Positions 1 to 5,733 of a DNA stretch of 6,806 nucleotides are shown here, in pieces. Numbering within the stretch: position 1 is the stretch's first letter; every line of letters begins with the position of its first letter. The notes under the pieces were generated by a model. That model worked only from the letters and a program-made list of their open reading frames with translations. It ran no database searches and was not told the DNA's origin. The DNA is taken from NCBI GenBank assembly GCA_934668605.1, contig CAKUNY010000109.1, positions 1-6,806 on the forward strand, in the 5' to 3' direction. Source of the DNA: an uncultured Oscillospiraceae bacterium. Lineage in GTDB: Bacteria > Bacillota > Clostridia > Oscillospirales > Oscillospiraceae. The position numbers and the translations under genes were made by a program.

Positions 1-32
1 AGCCCAGACCGTTCAAGCTGAAGATCTGGGCT
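1..32 (-). terminator. Edge hairpin, possible terminator of the methyltransferase-lipid kinase operon
   Basis: The eight bases AGCCCAGA at 1-8 are the exact reverse complement of TCTGGGCT at 25-32. Inside them, TTC at 12-14 can pair with GAA at 20-22 around a five-base loop, across a small internal loop. The hairpin lies about 45 bases beyond the lipid kinase stop codon, where a minus-strand terminator would be expected. Any T-run for that strand would fall left of position 1 and cannot be seen. On the plus strand the hairpin is followed by GTTGCTTATCTT, a weak tract, so it could instead end an unseen plus-strand gene to the left. The stem may also continue past the window edge. Confidence 0.45.
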
Positions 33-77
33 GTTGCTTATCTTAATGAGATTAGGTTTTACCGGGGGGTTCCTTTT

Positions 78-995
78 TTATTCTGCTCTCAAGCGGTACG
101 TTAGGCCTCTGGGGTAGAAAAAGCGCAGGGCTTTGGGCTCTAACCGGATATGAAGGCTGTCTGTGTGAAGGGCTTCGCCGTCGATATTTACGACCGAGGG
201 CGCGTCGCACGCGATGTTCAGCTCCGTGCAGCGCTCGTGGCGGATGAGGTGCGGATAGTCGGCGTATTTTCCCTTCTGGTACTTGCCGATCACGGCCGCG
301 ACCTGTAATAAGCTCACCTTCTTGACCAGCAGCACATCCAGAAGTCCGTCGTCCGGCTCCGCCTCGGGAACGGGATTGAACCCGCCGCCGTACCAGCGGC
401 CGTTGCACACGCAAATCAGCGTCTGCTCGGCGTCGATCCGTTCGCCGTTTACGTCCACCACATAGTGCGCGCTGCGGCCGGAAAGAACGTTCGCCAGAAT
501 CGATAATATGTACGCCCCCTTGCCGGAGACAAACGGAAGCCGCTTGAACCGGGCGATATCCGTCCCGATTTTTGCGTCCAGGCCGATGGATAAGATATTC
601 GCGCAATACGTTCCGTTGCAGCGAATTAAGTCGAAGCGCGTCTCGTCTGCGTCGAGCAATCGCTCGAGATCGAAAAACGGTGCGGTGTCGGAGAAGACCT
701 TGATAGAGTCGTTGCCGGAGCCGCCCGGATAGTGCGTCACTGCGGCGTTGGGGAAGCCTGCCATGCCGCAGACGACCTCGTTGAGCGTGCCGTCGCCGCC
801 GCAGGCATAGAGCCTGACCTCCTCGCCGGATTCTGCCGCGCGCTTCGCGATCGCCTTGCAGTCGCCGGGGGCTTTCGAGACGCAGATTTCATAGGTAAGC
901 CCCCGTTCCCCGCAAATGCGCTCGATCTCCTGCGTAAAGCGCGGGGTCTGGTCAAATTTCCCGGCGGCGGGGTTCAGAATAAAAACATGCTTCAT
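78..995 (-). CDS. Diacylglycerol kinase family lipid kinase (YegS/DgkB-like)
   Basis: This 305-residue protein belongs to the DAGK catalytic family, whose members phosphorylate lipid alcohols such as diacylglycerol or undecaprenol with ATP at the inner face of the membrane. The length is normal. The N-terminus has the family's NP-AAGK start (N8, P9). The nucleotide-binding GGDGTLNE motif is at residues 66-73 and GGSGND at 91-96. The C-terminal lobe has PDDGLLDV at 214-221 and IDGE at 271-274, where the catalytic acidic residues of DgkB relatives lie. There is no signal peptide or membrane segment. It is the second gene after the THUMP methyltransferase, 45 bases downstream, with no promoter or terminator seen between them. 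An AAAGGAG ribosome site (1008-1014) lies 12 bases before the ATG, a rather long spacing. The substrate cannot be read from sequence: diacylglycerol recycling for lipoteichoic acid synthesis is the usual Gram-positive role, but sphingosine or other lipids are possible. Confidence 0.93.
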   Translation of the reverse strand: MKHVFILNPAAGKFDQTPRFTQEIERICGERGLTYEICVSKAPGDCKAIAKRAAESGEEVRLYACGGDGTLNEVVCGMAGFPNAAVTHYPGGSGNDSIKVFSDTAPFFDLERLLDADETRFDLIRCNGTYCANILSIGLDAKIGTDIARFKRLPFVSGKGAYILSILANVLSGRSAHYVVDVNGERIDAEQTLICVCNGRWYGGGFNPVPEAEPDDGLLDVLLVKKVSLLQVAAVIGKYQKGKYADYPHLIRHERCTELNIACDAPSVVNIDGEALHTDSLHIRLEPKALRFFYPRGLTYRLRAE

Positions 996-1040
996 GGCGG
1001 GAACTTTCTCCTTTGTGGATCGTCTGAAAAGTACAGGCGC

Positions 1041-2153
1041 TTAAAAATACATGTAGACGTTGCATTGCAGCCGCCCGTTATAGAGCTTGCGCTTCTTCGC
1101 CGCCTGCTTTCCAAAATAGTGCTCAAACTCGGGCTCGGAGGAAATGATATACTTCTTCCAGCCGTCGGCAAATTTCACGTGCCGGCCAAACGCCCGGTAG
1201 AGCTGCTGGGCGCTTCGCTGCTCGAGCATGCGCTCGCCGTATGGCGGATTGCAGACCATCACGCCCTTATCCGTCGGCAGGCTCATCTTCGTCGCATCCG
1301 CCTCGCGGAAATCAATCAGCTTCCCGACGCCCGCTTTTCTGGCGTTGTCGCGCGCAATATCCAGGGCTGCCGGGTCAATATCGGTGCCTAAAATGCGGTA
1401 GTCGCCGCGGTATTCCTTGTCCAGCGCCTCCGTTCTCGCCTCGCGCCAGACCTCCTGCGGGACGCACGCCCACTTCTGCGCGCCAAACGAGCGGTTCATC
1501 CCCGGCGCGCGGTTGAGCGCGATCATCGCAGCTTCAATGCAGATCGTGCCCGAGCCGCAGAACGGATCCCAGAAAAAGTCCCGCCCGCGGTATCTGGCAA
1601 GGTTCACCATCGCCGCCGCCATCGTCTCATGAAGGGGCGCGAGATTCGCGTTTTCGCGGTAGCCCCGCTTGTGAAGGCTCACGCCGGAGGTATCCAAAAA
1701 GATCTCGCAGTGATCCTTCATGATCGAAAATCGGATCTGGTATGTCGCGCCCGTCTCGGGAAGCCACGAAAGGCCATAGTTTGAGCCCAGCCGGTCGACC
1801 GCCGCTTTTTTCACGATCGCCTGACAGTCCGGCACGGAGTGCAGCTGGCTGTCCAGGCTGTAGCCCTTGACCGGGAACGCGCCGTCTTTTGGAATGAAGT
1901 TCTCGAGCGCAATGTGCTTGACGCCCTGATAGAGGTCTTCAAAGCTCTTCGCTTCAAACTGTGCGAGCAGAATCATCACCCGTTCGCCCATCCGGCAGCA
2001 GAGGTTCGCCTTTGCCATCGCGGCAAAATCGCCGTCAAAGAAAACGCGCCGGTCTTCGACACGGACATTCGAGAGGTTCAGCCGCCGGAGCTCGTCTCCG
2101 ACCAGACCCTCGAGGCCAAACAGACACGGTACGCAAAAGGTCATTGTATGCAT
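1041..2153 (-). CDS. THUMP-domain class I SAM-dependent RNA methyltransferase (RlmL/YpsC-like, 23S rRNA guanine-N2)
   Basis: This 370-residue enzyme has the layout of the RlmL half of E. coli RlmKL and of B. subtilis YpsC, which methylate the N2 of a guanine in 23S rRNA using SAM. An N-terminal ferredoxin-like and THUMP RNA-binding part covers about residues 1-155, including GVSLHKRGYR-type sequence at 157-166. A Rossmann methyltransferase domain follows. Its SAM motif DPFCGSGT is at 196-203, the acidic GTDID loop at 256-260, and the catalytic NPPYGER motif at 302-308. The NPPY form is typical of enzymes acting on the exocyclic amine of guanine. I chose the ATG at 2151-2153 because GGGAG stands seven bases before it. 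An upstream in-frame ATG at 2195 would give 384 residues, but it lies only a few bases from the predicted transcription start and has no ribosome site. It leads the operon with the lipid kinase. The exact target nucleotide is inferred from the family. Confidence 0.93.
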   Translation of the reverse strand: MHTMTFCVPCLFGLEGLVGDELRRLNLSNVRVEDRRVFFDGDFAAMAKANLCCRMGERVMILLAQFEAKSFEDLYQGVKHIALENFIPKDGAFPVKGYSLDSQLHSVPDCQAIVKKAAVDRLGSNYGLSWLPETGATYQIRFSIMKDHCEIFLDTSGVSLHKRGYRENANLAPLHETMAAAMVNLARYRGRDFFWDPFCGSGTICIEAAMIALNRAPGMNRSFGAQKWACVPQEVWREARTEALDKEYRGDYRILGTDIDPAALDIARDNARKAGVGKLIDFREADATKMSLPTDKGVMVCNPPYGERMLEQRSAQQLYRAFGRHVKFADGWKKYIISSEPEFEHYFGKQAAKKRKLYNGRLQCNVYMYF

Positions 2154-2158
2154 GCAGG

Positions 2159-2165
2159 TTCTCCC
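2159..2165 (-). promoter_or_regulatory. Ribosome binding site fixing the methyltransferase start
   Basis: The minus strand reads GGGAGAA here, seven bases before the ATG at 2153-2151. A second in-frame ATG at 2144-2142 is about 16 bases from the site, too far to be preferred. The upstream ATGs at 2195 and 2186 have no purine-rich site at a useful distance. Confidence 0.65.
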
Positions 2166-2192
2166 ATATTTCGTAAATTCGTCCATATTTCG
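2164..2192. repeat. Pair of 10-bp direct repeats in the methyltransferase leader
   Basis: CCATATTTCG occurs at 2164-2173 and again, identically, at 2183-2192. The repeat starts are 19 bp apart, close to two helical turns. The sequence between them is AT-rich and contains a further TTCGT. Both copies lie in the predicted untranslated leader of the minus-strand methyltransferase gene, and the inner copy touches its ribosome site. They could be a protein-binding site, the remains of a small duplication, or chance in AT-rich DNA. Confidence 0.5.
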
Positions 2193-2203
2193 CAATACAC
2201 ATT

Positions 2204-2232
2204 AGTATAATGAAAATCCGGCAAAATAGCAA
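2204..2232 (-). promoter_or_regulatory. Sigma-70/sigma-A-type promoter for the methyltransferase-lipid kinase operon
   Basis: On the minus strand a -35 box TTGCTA (2232-2227, four of six consensus bases) is separated by 17 bp from a -10 box TATACT (2209-2204, five of six). Transcription would start near 2197, giving a leader of about 44 bases to the chosen ATG. Upstream the strand is rich in short A-runs (about 2235-2265), which could act as an UP element. Prediction is by consensus only. Confidence 0.65.
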
Positions 2233-2273
2233 TGCATTTCTTTTTAATTTCACGTTCTTTTTACGAAGAGGAC

Positions 2274-2302
2274 ATGACATTTTCGATTTCATCCGGTATA
2301 CT
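2274..2302 (+). promoter_or_regulatory. Sigma-70/sigma-A-type promoter for the NfeD-SPFH-DUF6440 operon
   Basis: A -35 box ATGACA (2274-2279, five of six consensus bases) and a -10 box TATACT (2297-2302, five of six) are separated by an optimal 17 bp. The expected start is near 2309, only a few bases before the AAGGGAGG ribosome site at 2313-2320, so the leader is about 21 bases. It is divergent from the methyltransferase promoter, with 41 bp between the two -35 boxes. Confidence 0.7.
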
Positions 2303-2329
2303 GATAGCATAGAAGGGAGGTTGATGTAA

Positions 2330-2770
2330 ATGGTCTATGTATGGCTCGGGCTGATCGTGGCGTTCATTGTTCTGGAGGCCGCGACAGTGAATCTGGTTTC
2401 GATCTGGTTCATCGGCGGCGCGATCGCGGGGCTCGTGTGCGCGATTCTGGGTGTGCCGGCGCTTTTGCAGTGGGCGGTATTCATTGGCGTGTCGGCAGCT
2501 TTGCTCGCGCTTTTGCGTCCGCTTCTGAAAAAATACCTGCGCGTCAAGCCCACAAAAACAAATGCCGACCGTCTGGTCGGGCAGGAGGCGCTTGTCACGG
2601 AGCAGATCGATAACCTCCGCGAAACGGGCGCGATCCGCATAAACGGCGTACTCTGGACGGCAAAAAGCGCAGACGATACGCAGATTTCTCCCGGCACGCG
2701 CGTCGTCATTGCGCGCATCGAGGGCGCAAAGGTCTATGTAAAGCCCGCCGAGGTTCCGGCGGAAGCATAA
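2330..2770 (+). CDS. NfeD family membrane protein (short form with OB-fold)
   Basis: This 146-residue protein is a short NfeD (NfeD1b, like E. coli YbbJ or B. subtilis YuaF), the usual membrane partner of SPFH/stomatin proteins. Residues 4-66 are strongly hydrophobic and read as two or three membrane helices, with breaks near GG at 29-30 and GVP at 41-43. They end in the basic stretch RPLLKKYLRVKPTK at 63-76. The remainder, about 80-138, is the soluble NfeD C-terminal OB-fold, starting at the typical DRLVGQEALV and closing with GTRVVIARIEG-type strands. There is no ClpP-like protease domain, as expected for the short class. The ATG has AAGGGAGG nine bases upstream and is immediately preceded by an in-frame ATG-TAA pair. 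It is the first gene of a three-gene operon, followed after 54 bases by its SPFH partner. The family is thought to support assembly or stability of SPFH membrane domains; the molecular job is not settled. Confidence 0.93.
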   Translation: MVYVWLGLIVAFIVLEAATVNLVSIWFIGGAIAGLVCAILGVPALLQWAVFIGVSAALLALLRPLLKKYLRVKPTKTNADRLVGQEALVTEQIDNLRETGAIRINGVLWTAKSADDTQISPGTRVVIARIEGAKVYVKPAEVPAEA

Positions 2771-2824
2771 GTCATTTTGAACGTCAGAAACAGGAAAGAG
2801 AACAGTTTTTAAGGAGGATGTTTT

Positions 2825-3751
2825 ATGGAATGGATTCCCGTACTCGTCATTGCGGTGCTGGCGCTGATCGTCATTGTCCGCAACATCTATGTTGTCCAGC
2901 AGTCGAGAGCCTACGTCGTTGAGCGCCTCGGTGCGTTCAGCAACGTCTGGACGGTCGGCATTCACTTTAAGGTGCCGTTCGTCGAGCGCGTGGCCAAGAA
3001 GGTCAGCCTCAAAGAGCAGGTGCTCGACTACCCGCCCCAGCCCGTCATTACAAAAGATAACGTCACCATGCAGATCGACACCGTCGTCTATTTCCAGATC
3101 ACCGACCCCAAGCTCTATGCCTACGGCGTGGAGCATCCGATGATGGCGATGGAGACCCTCACGGCGACGACGCTGCGAAACATCATCGGCGACCTCGAGC
3201 TTGACCAGACGCTCACCTCCCGCGATGTCATCAACACGCGCATGCGGGCGATCCTCGACGAAGCGACCGACCCCTGGGGCATTAAGGTAAACCGCGTCGA
3301 GCTCAAGAACATTCTTCCTCCGCAGGACATTCAGAACTCGATGGAAAAGCAGATGAAGGCCGAGCGCGACCGCCGACAGGCCATCTTGCAGGCAGAAGGC
3401 GCAAAGCACAGCCAGATCCTCGTTGCCGAGGGCGAAAAGGAAGCGGCTATTTTGAAGGCGGACGCGGAAAAACAGGCGGCAATTTTAAGAGCAGAGGCCG
3501 AAAAAGAATCCGCGATTCTCAGAGCCGACGGCGAAGCGCAGGCCATTCGCGCGGTGCAGCAGGCGCTGGCCGATTCTCTTGCGATGCTGAACGAAAAGGC
3601 GCCGAACGATCAGGTGCTCAAGCTCAAGGCATTGGAGGCCATGCAAAAGGTTGCGGACGGCAAGGCGACGAAGATCATCATTCCGTCCGAGCTTCAGGGT
3701 CTAGCAGGACTCGCCACAGGCATTACAGAAGCGGTAAAGGAAGCGAAGTAA
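2825..3751 (+). CDS. SPFH/Band 7 domain protein, stomatin/QmcA-like
   Basis: This 308-residue protein matches the stomatin/slipin class and closely resembles E. coli QmcA in length and motifs. Residues 4-19 form one N-terminal hydrophobic membrane anchor. The SPFH domain follows (about 22-190), with YVVERLGAF at 30-38, G-HFKVPFVERV near 45-56, EQVLDYPPQPVITKDN at 64-79 and ATDPWGIKV at 147-155. Next come QMKAERDRRQ at 176-185 and an Ala/Glu/Lys-rich coiled coil built of 11-residue repeats (180-245). The C-terminal tail includes KIIIPSELQGLAGL at 283-296. Such proteins form large membrane-bound ring or cage assemblies that organise membrane proteins and modulate proteolysis. The adjacent NfeD gene supports the call, since the two are a conserved pair. 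An AAGGAGG site lies seven bases before the ATG. The coiled coil is shorter than in flotillins such as FloT/FloA, so a QmcA-like rather than flotillin assignment fits better. Confidence 0.95.
   Translation: MEWIPVLVIAVLALIVIVRNIYVVQQSRAYVVERLGAFSNVWTVGIHFKVPFVERVAKKVSLKEQVLDYPPQPVITKDNVTMQIDTVVYFQITDPKLYAYGVEHPMMAMETLTATTLRNIIGDLELDQTLTSRDVINTRMRAILDEATDPWGIKVNRVELKNILPPQDIQNSMEKQMKAERDRRQAILQAEGAKHSQILVAEGEKEAAILKADAEKQAAILRAEAEKESAILRADGEAQAIRAVQQALADSLAMLNEKAPNDQVLKLKALEAMQKVADGKATKIIIPSELQGLAGLATGITEAVKEAK
3362..3559 (+). repeat. Six in-frame 33-bp units encoding hendecad repeats in the SPFH protein
   Basis: SPFH residues 180-245 fall into six consecutive 11-residue units without gaps. 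The best four (202-212, 213-223, 224-234 and, less well, 191-201) follow the pattern (E/D)-x-E-K-x-A-A-I-L-(K/R)-A. The first unit (180-190) keeps the ILxA end and the last (235-245) is degenerate. An 11-residue period is typical of the right-handed coiled coils of SPFH assemblies. The nucleotide copies have diverged in third positions and in Glu/Asp choices, so these are old protein repeats under selection rather than a recent tandem duplication. Confidence 0.8.
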
Positions 3752-3752
3752 G

Positions 3753-3959
3753 ATGGCAAAAAAGAAGGGCGAACGCTTTATCAAGGTTCACGAGGAAGGA
3801 AGCGGCTTCGGCTGGCTGAGAACCGTATGGGTCGACAAGCAGACCGGCGTCAATTATCTCTTCGTGAACTCCGGCTACGCGGGCGGCATGACGGTTCTGC
3901 TCGGCGCAGACGGCAAGCCTGTTATTACTCCGGTTCCCAATACGTACGCGGACGATTGA
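3753..3959 (+). CDS. DUF6440 family small protein
   Basis: This 68-residue protein resembles the small uncharacterised DUF6440 family of Firmicutes. The family signature visible is a single compact domain with VDKQTGVNYLFVNSGYAGG at residues 27-45, followed by MTVLLGADGKPVI at 46-58. That corresponds to a short beta hairpin, a turn rich in glycine, and a closing strand. There is no signal peptide, membrane segment, cysteine pair or catalytic motif. It is basic at the N-terminus (AKKKGER) and acidic at the extreme C-terminus. The gene starts one base after the SPFH stop codon. Its ribosome site, AAAGGAAG at 3736-3743, lies inside the end of the SPFH gene, so translation is probably coupled. 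This placement suggests, but does not show, a role with the NfeD-SPFH membrane complex. No biochemical function is known to me. Confidence 0.85.
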   Translation: MAKKKGERFIKVHEEGSGFGWLRTVWVDKQTGVNYLFVNSGYAGGMTVLLGADGKPVITPVPNTYADD

Positions 3960-3993
3960 CCCGTTGGCTTTTTCCGCAATGCTTCCAAACTAC

Positions 3994-4028
3994 GCGCAGG
4001 GGTCGATGTGTTCCATCGACCCCTGCGC
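3994..4028. terminator. Perfect 15-bp hairpin at a convergent gene junction, probable bidirectional terminator
   Basis: GCGCAGGGGTCGATG at 3994-4008 pairs without mismatch with 4014-4028 around a five-base loop. It lies between the DUF6440 stop codon (plus strand) and the TrmH-family stop codon (minus strand), where both operons must end. Neither side has a clear T-run: the plus strand continues ATATTTGT and the minus strand GTAGTTTGG. It is therefore not a textbook intrinsic terminator. The remaining bases of this short intergenic stretch (3960-4064) show nothing else. Confidence 0.6.
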
Positions 4029-4064
4029 ATATTTGTAAGGTTCACGAAATAGAACGAAAAGCCA

Positions 4065-4889
4065 TTATGACGGCTGCTGCCGCAGAAGCGCGAGCTGATA
4101 AAACGCAACGGCGCTGGCCGCGGCAACGTTCAGAGAATCCACACCGTTCGTCATCGGAACCGTCACGGTGTGATCGCAGACCGCGATCGTAGAGGCCTTG
4201 AGTCCCGGTCCTTCCGAGCCCATGACGACGGCAAGCTTTGAAATCTCGTGCAAGGCCGGATCCCACAGAACCTTCGCGTCCTCGCGCAGCGCCATCGCGA
4301 CGCTCTCGAAGCCGTTTTCATGCAAAAGCGCCTGCCAGCCATCGTCCGGAAGATATGCCCACGGCACAAAAAAGACGTTTCCCATGCTCACGCGGATGCA
4401 GCGCCGGTAAAGCGGGTCGGTACAGCTTTCGGTGAGCAGCACCGCGTCTACCCCCAGCGCCGCCGCCGAGCGGAAAATCGCCCCGAGGTTCGTGGGGTTC
4501 ATCACGTCCTCCAATACGGCGACGCAGGAAGCACGTTTTAAAAGCGCCTCCGCGCGCTTGGGCTCCGGCCTTCGCATCGCACAGAGCATCCCGCGCGTGA
4601 GCGCATACCCCGTGAGCCGCTCGAGAACCGGAAGCTCCGCCGTATAGACCGGCAGATCCGCCGGGCATCTGGCCAAAATCGTCTCCGCCTTGGGAAGAAG
4701 CCGCGTTTCTATGAGAAACGACACGGGCGCAAATCCCGCGTCCAGCGCCCGCTCAATGACCAGCGCGCTCTCGGCGATGAAAAGTCCGTCCTCAGGTTTT
4801 TCACGGCAGACCAGCTGGTTTTCGCTCAGCCGGGCATAGATATTGAGCGCCGGGTCATCAAAGTCCGTAACTGGAATGATCCGTCCCAT
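4065..4889 (-). CDS. TrmH/SpoU-family RNA 2'-O-ribose methyltransferase
   Basis: This 274-residue SPOUT enzyme transfers a methyl group from SAM to a ribose 2'-hydroxyl in tRNA or rRNA. The N-terminal substrate-binding part (about 1-110) includes LFIAESALVIERAL at 36-49. The C-terminal knotted domain has all three SpoU motifs. Motif 1, NPTNLGAIFRSAAALG, is at 131-146, with the conserved Asn131 and Arg140. Motif 2, MGSEGPGL, is at 223-230. Motif 3, VPMTNGVDSLNVAAASAV, is at 244-261, with SLN at 252-254. I chose the ATG at 4887-4889 because the homologous N-terminus begins there; a longer reading frame to 5102 overlaps the phosphatase gene in another frame. It begins two bases after the phosphatase TAG with only a weak GGGG site, so it probably depends on translational coupling. 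It is the last gene of the acetyltransferase operon. The target nucleotide cannot be inferred; a 23S rRNA site is as likely as tRNA. Confidence 0.93.
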   Translation of the reverse strand: MGRIIPVTDFDDPALNIYARLSENQLVCREKPEDGLFIAESALVIERALDAGFAPVSFLIETRLLPKAETILARCPADLPVYTAELPVLERLTGYALTRGMLCAMRRPEPKRAEALLKRASCVAVLEDVMNPTNLGAIFRSAAALGVDAVLLTESCTDPLYRRCIRVSMGNVFFVPWAYLPDDGWQALLHENGFESVAMALREDAKVLWDPALHEISKLAVVMGSEGPGLKASTIAVCDHTVTVPMTNGVDSLNVAAASAVAFYQLALLRQQPS

Positions 4890-4891
4890 GC

Positions 4892-5716
4892 CTAGAGCCC
4901 CAGTACGCGCTCGATCATGTGCGCCACGCCGTCTTCCTCGTTTGTTTCCGTCACCGCGTCGGCGCAGGACTGAACTTCCTCGGACGCGTTCCCCATCGCC
5001 ACGCCGAAGCCTGCCGCGCGGAGCATCGAATAGTCGTTCGTGCCGTCGCCGAAGGCCATGCACTGCCCGATGGGCACACCGATTTTTTCGCACAAAAAGC
5101 ACAGGGCGCTGCCTTTCGTTGCGTTTTGAGCATTGATCTCAATGTTGTTTCCGAGCGAACTCGACACCGCGTAGCCCGGAAAGCGTGCGGTGATCTCGCG
5201 GATGGTCGCCTGCTTGTCGTCCGGGTTGCGGAAAAACGCGATGATCTTCTGCACGGAGTTGTGCTGCGCGGTTACAGCGTCGAGGTCTTCGTCGGTCTGA
5301 TAGCTGCGGCGCATGAGCGCGGCCGTGGCGGGCGTCGCGGCGACGGCTTCAATCTCCGAGAAGTCCTCCCGGCTCATGTGGCCGAGGCCGTCAATATACA
5401 CGCCGCGCAGGACGTTGCGCGACTTGAGAAAATCGAGCATGCACATGGCCTGCTGCGGCGTTAACTCCTCTCGCAGAAGCGTTTTGTCCTCAAAGCTGTC
5501 GTAAACCTGCGCGCCGTTGACGAGAATGTGGTAGCGGGTCAGGCTTTTATCCAGCAGCGGCTCGGGAAGCGAGCGCAGCAGTCTGCCCGTCGATGGAACG
5601 AGCAGCACGCCTCTTTCCCGCGCGGCCAAGAGCGCTTGCATGGTGCGCGGAGAGATGGATTTGTCGGAGCGCAGCAGCGTTCCATCCAGATCGAAGGCAA
5701 TCAGGCGAATATCCAT
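4892..5716 (-). CDS. Cof-type HAD-IIB family phosphatase
   Basis: This 274-residue cytoplasmic hydrolase removes phosphate from small metabolites, such as sugar phosphates or flavin and pyridoxal phosphates in characterised relatives. All HAD motifs are present. Motif I is DLDGT at residues 9-13, with nucleophile Asp9 and general acid Asp11. Motif II is the PSTGR stretch at 41-45, motif III the Lys of NATKG at 198-202, and motif IV GDGTND at 223-228. Residues of about 85-185 between motifs II and III form the C2B cap that selects the substrate. Length is normal for the Cof subfamily. An AGAAAGGA site (5723-5730) lies six bases before the ATG. The acetyltransferase gene ends 17 bases upstream and the methyltransferase gene begins two bases downstream, so it is the middle gene of the operon. 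The substrate is unknown, as for most of this family. Confidence 0.94.
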   Translation of the reverse strand: MDIRLIAFDLDGTLLRSDKSISPRTMQALLAARERGVLLVPSTGRLLRSLPEPLLDKSLTRYHILVNGAQVYDSFEDKTLLREELTPQQAMCMLDFLKSRNVLRGVYIDGLGHMSREDFSEIEAVAATPATAALMRRSYQTDEDLDAVTAQHNSVQKIIAFFRNPDDKQATIREITARFPGYAVSSSLGNNIEINAQNATKGSALCFLCEKIGVPIGQCMAFGDGTNDYSMLRAAGFGVAMGNASEEVQSCADAVTETNEEDGVAHMIERVLGL

Positions 5717-5733
5717 GGGATGTCCTTTCTGGT

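Noticed and set aside
732..1391. A 219-codon plus-strand open frame spanning the lipid kinase and methyltransferase genes
   Set aside because: It runs antisense through two conserved genes and their gap, with no family resemblance. It is a by-product of GC-rich codon use.
2250..2268. Possible palindrome TTCACG...ACGAA between the divergent promoters as an operator
   Set aside because: The arms pair only with a bulge and are five bases or fewer, which is expected by chance.
2261..3409. A 382-codon open frame on the minus strand opposite the NfeD and SPFH genes
   Set aside because: Its product is rich in Arg, His, Asp and Leu with no recognisable domain, and it is the mirror of codon bias in two convincingly assigned genes. 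It also crosses their intergenic gap and has no ribosome site of note.
4890..5102. N-terminal extension of the TrmH-family frame into the phosphatase gene
   Set aside because: The extra 71 residues are Arg-rich, overlap the phosphatase coding sequence in another frame and have no counterpart in the family; the ATG at 4889 fits the homologous start.
4919..5464. A 181-codon plus-strand open frame opposite the HAD phosphatase gene
   Set aside because: It is antisense to a gene with all catalytic motifs intact, and its composition is typical of a shadow frame.
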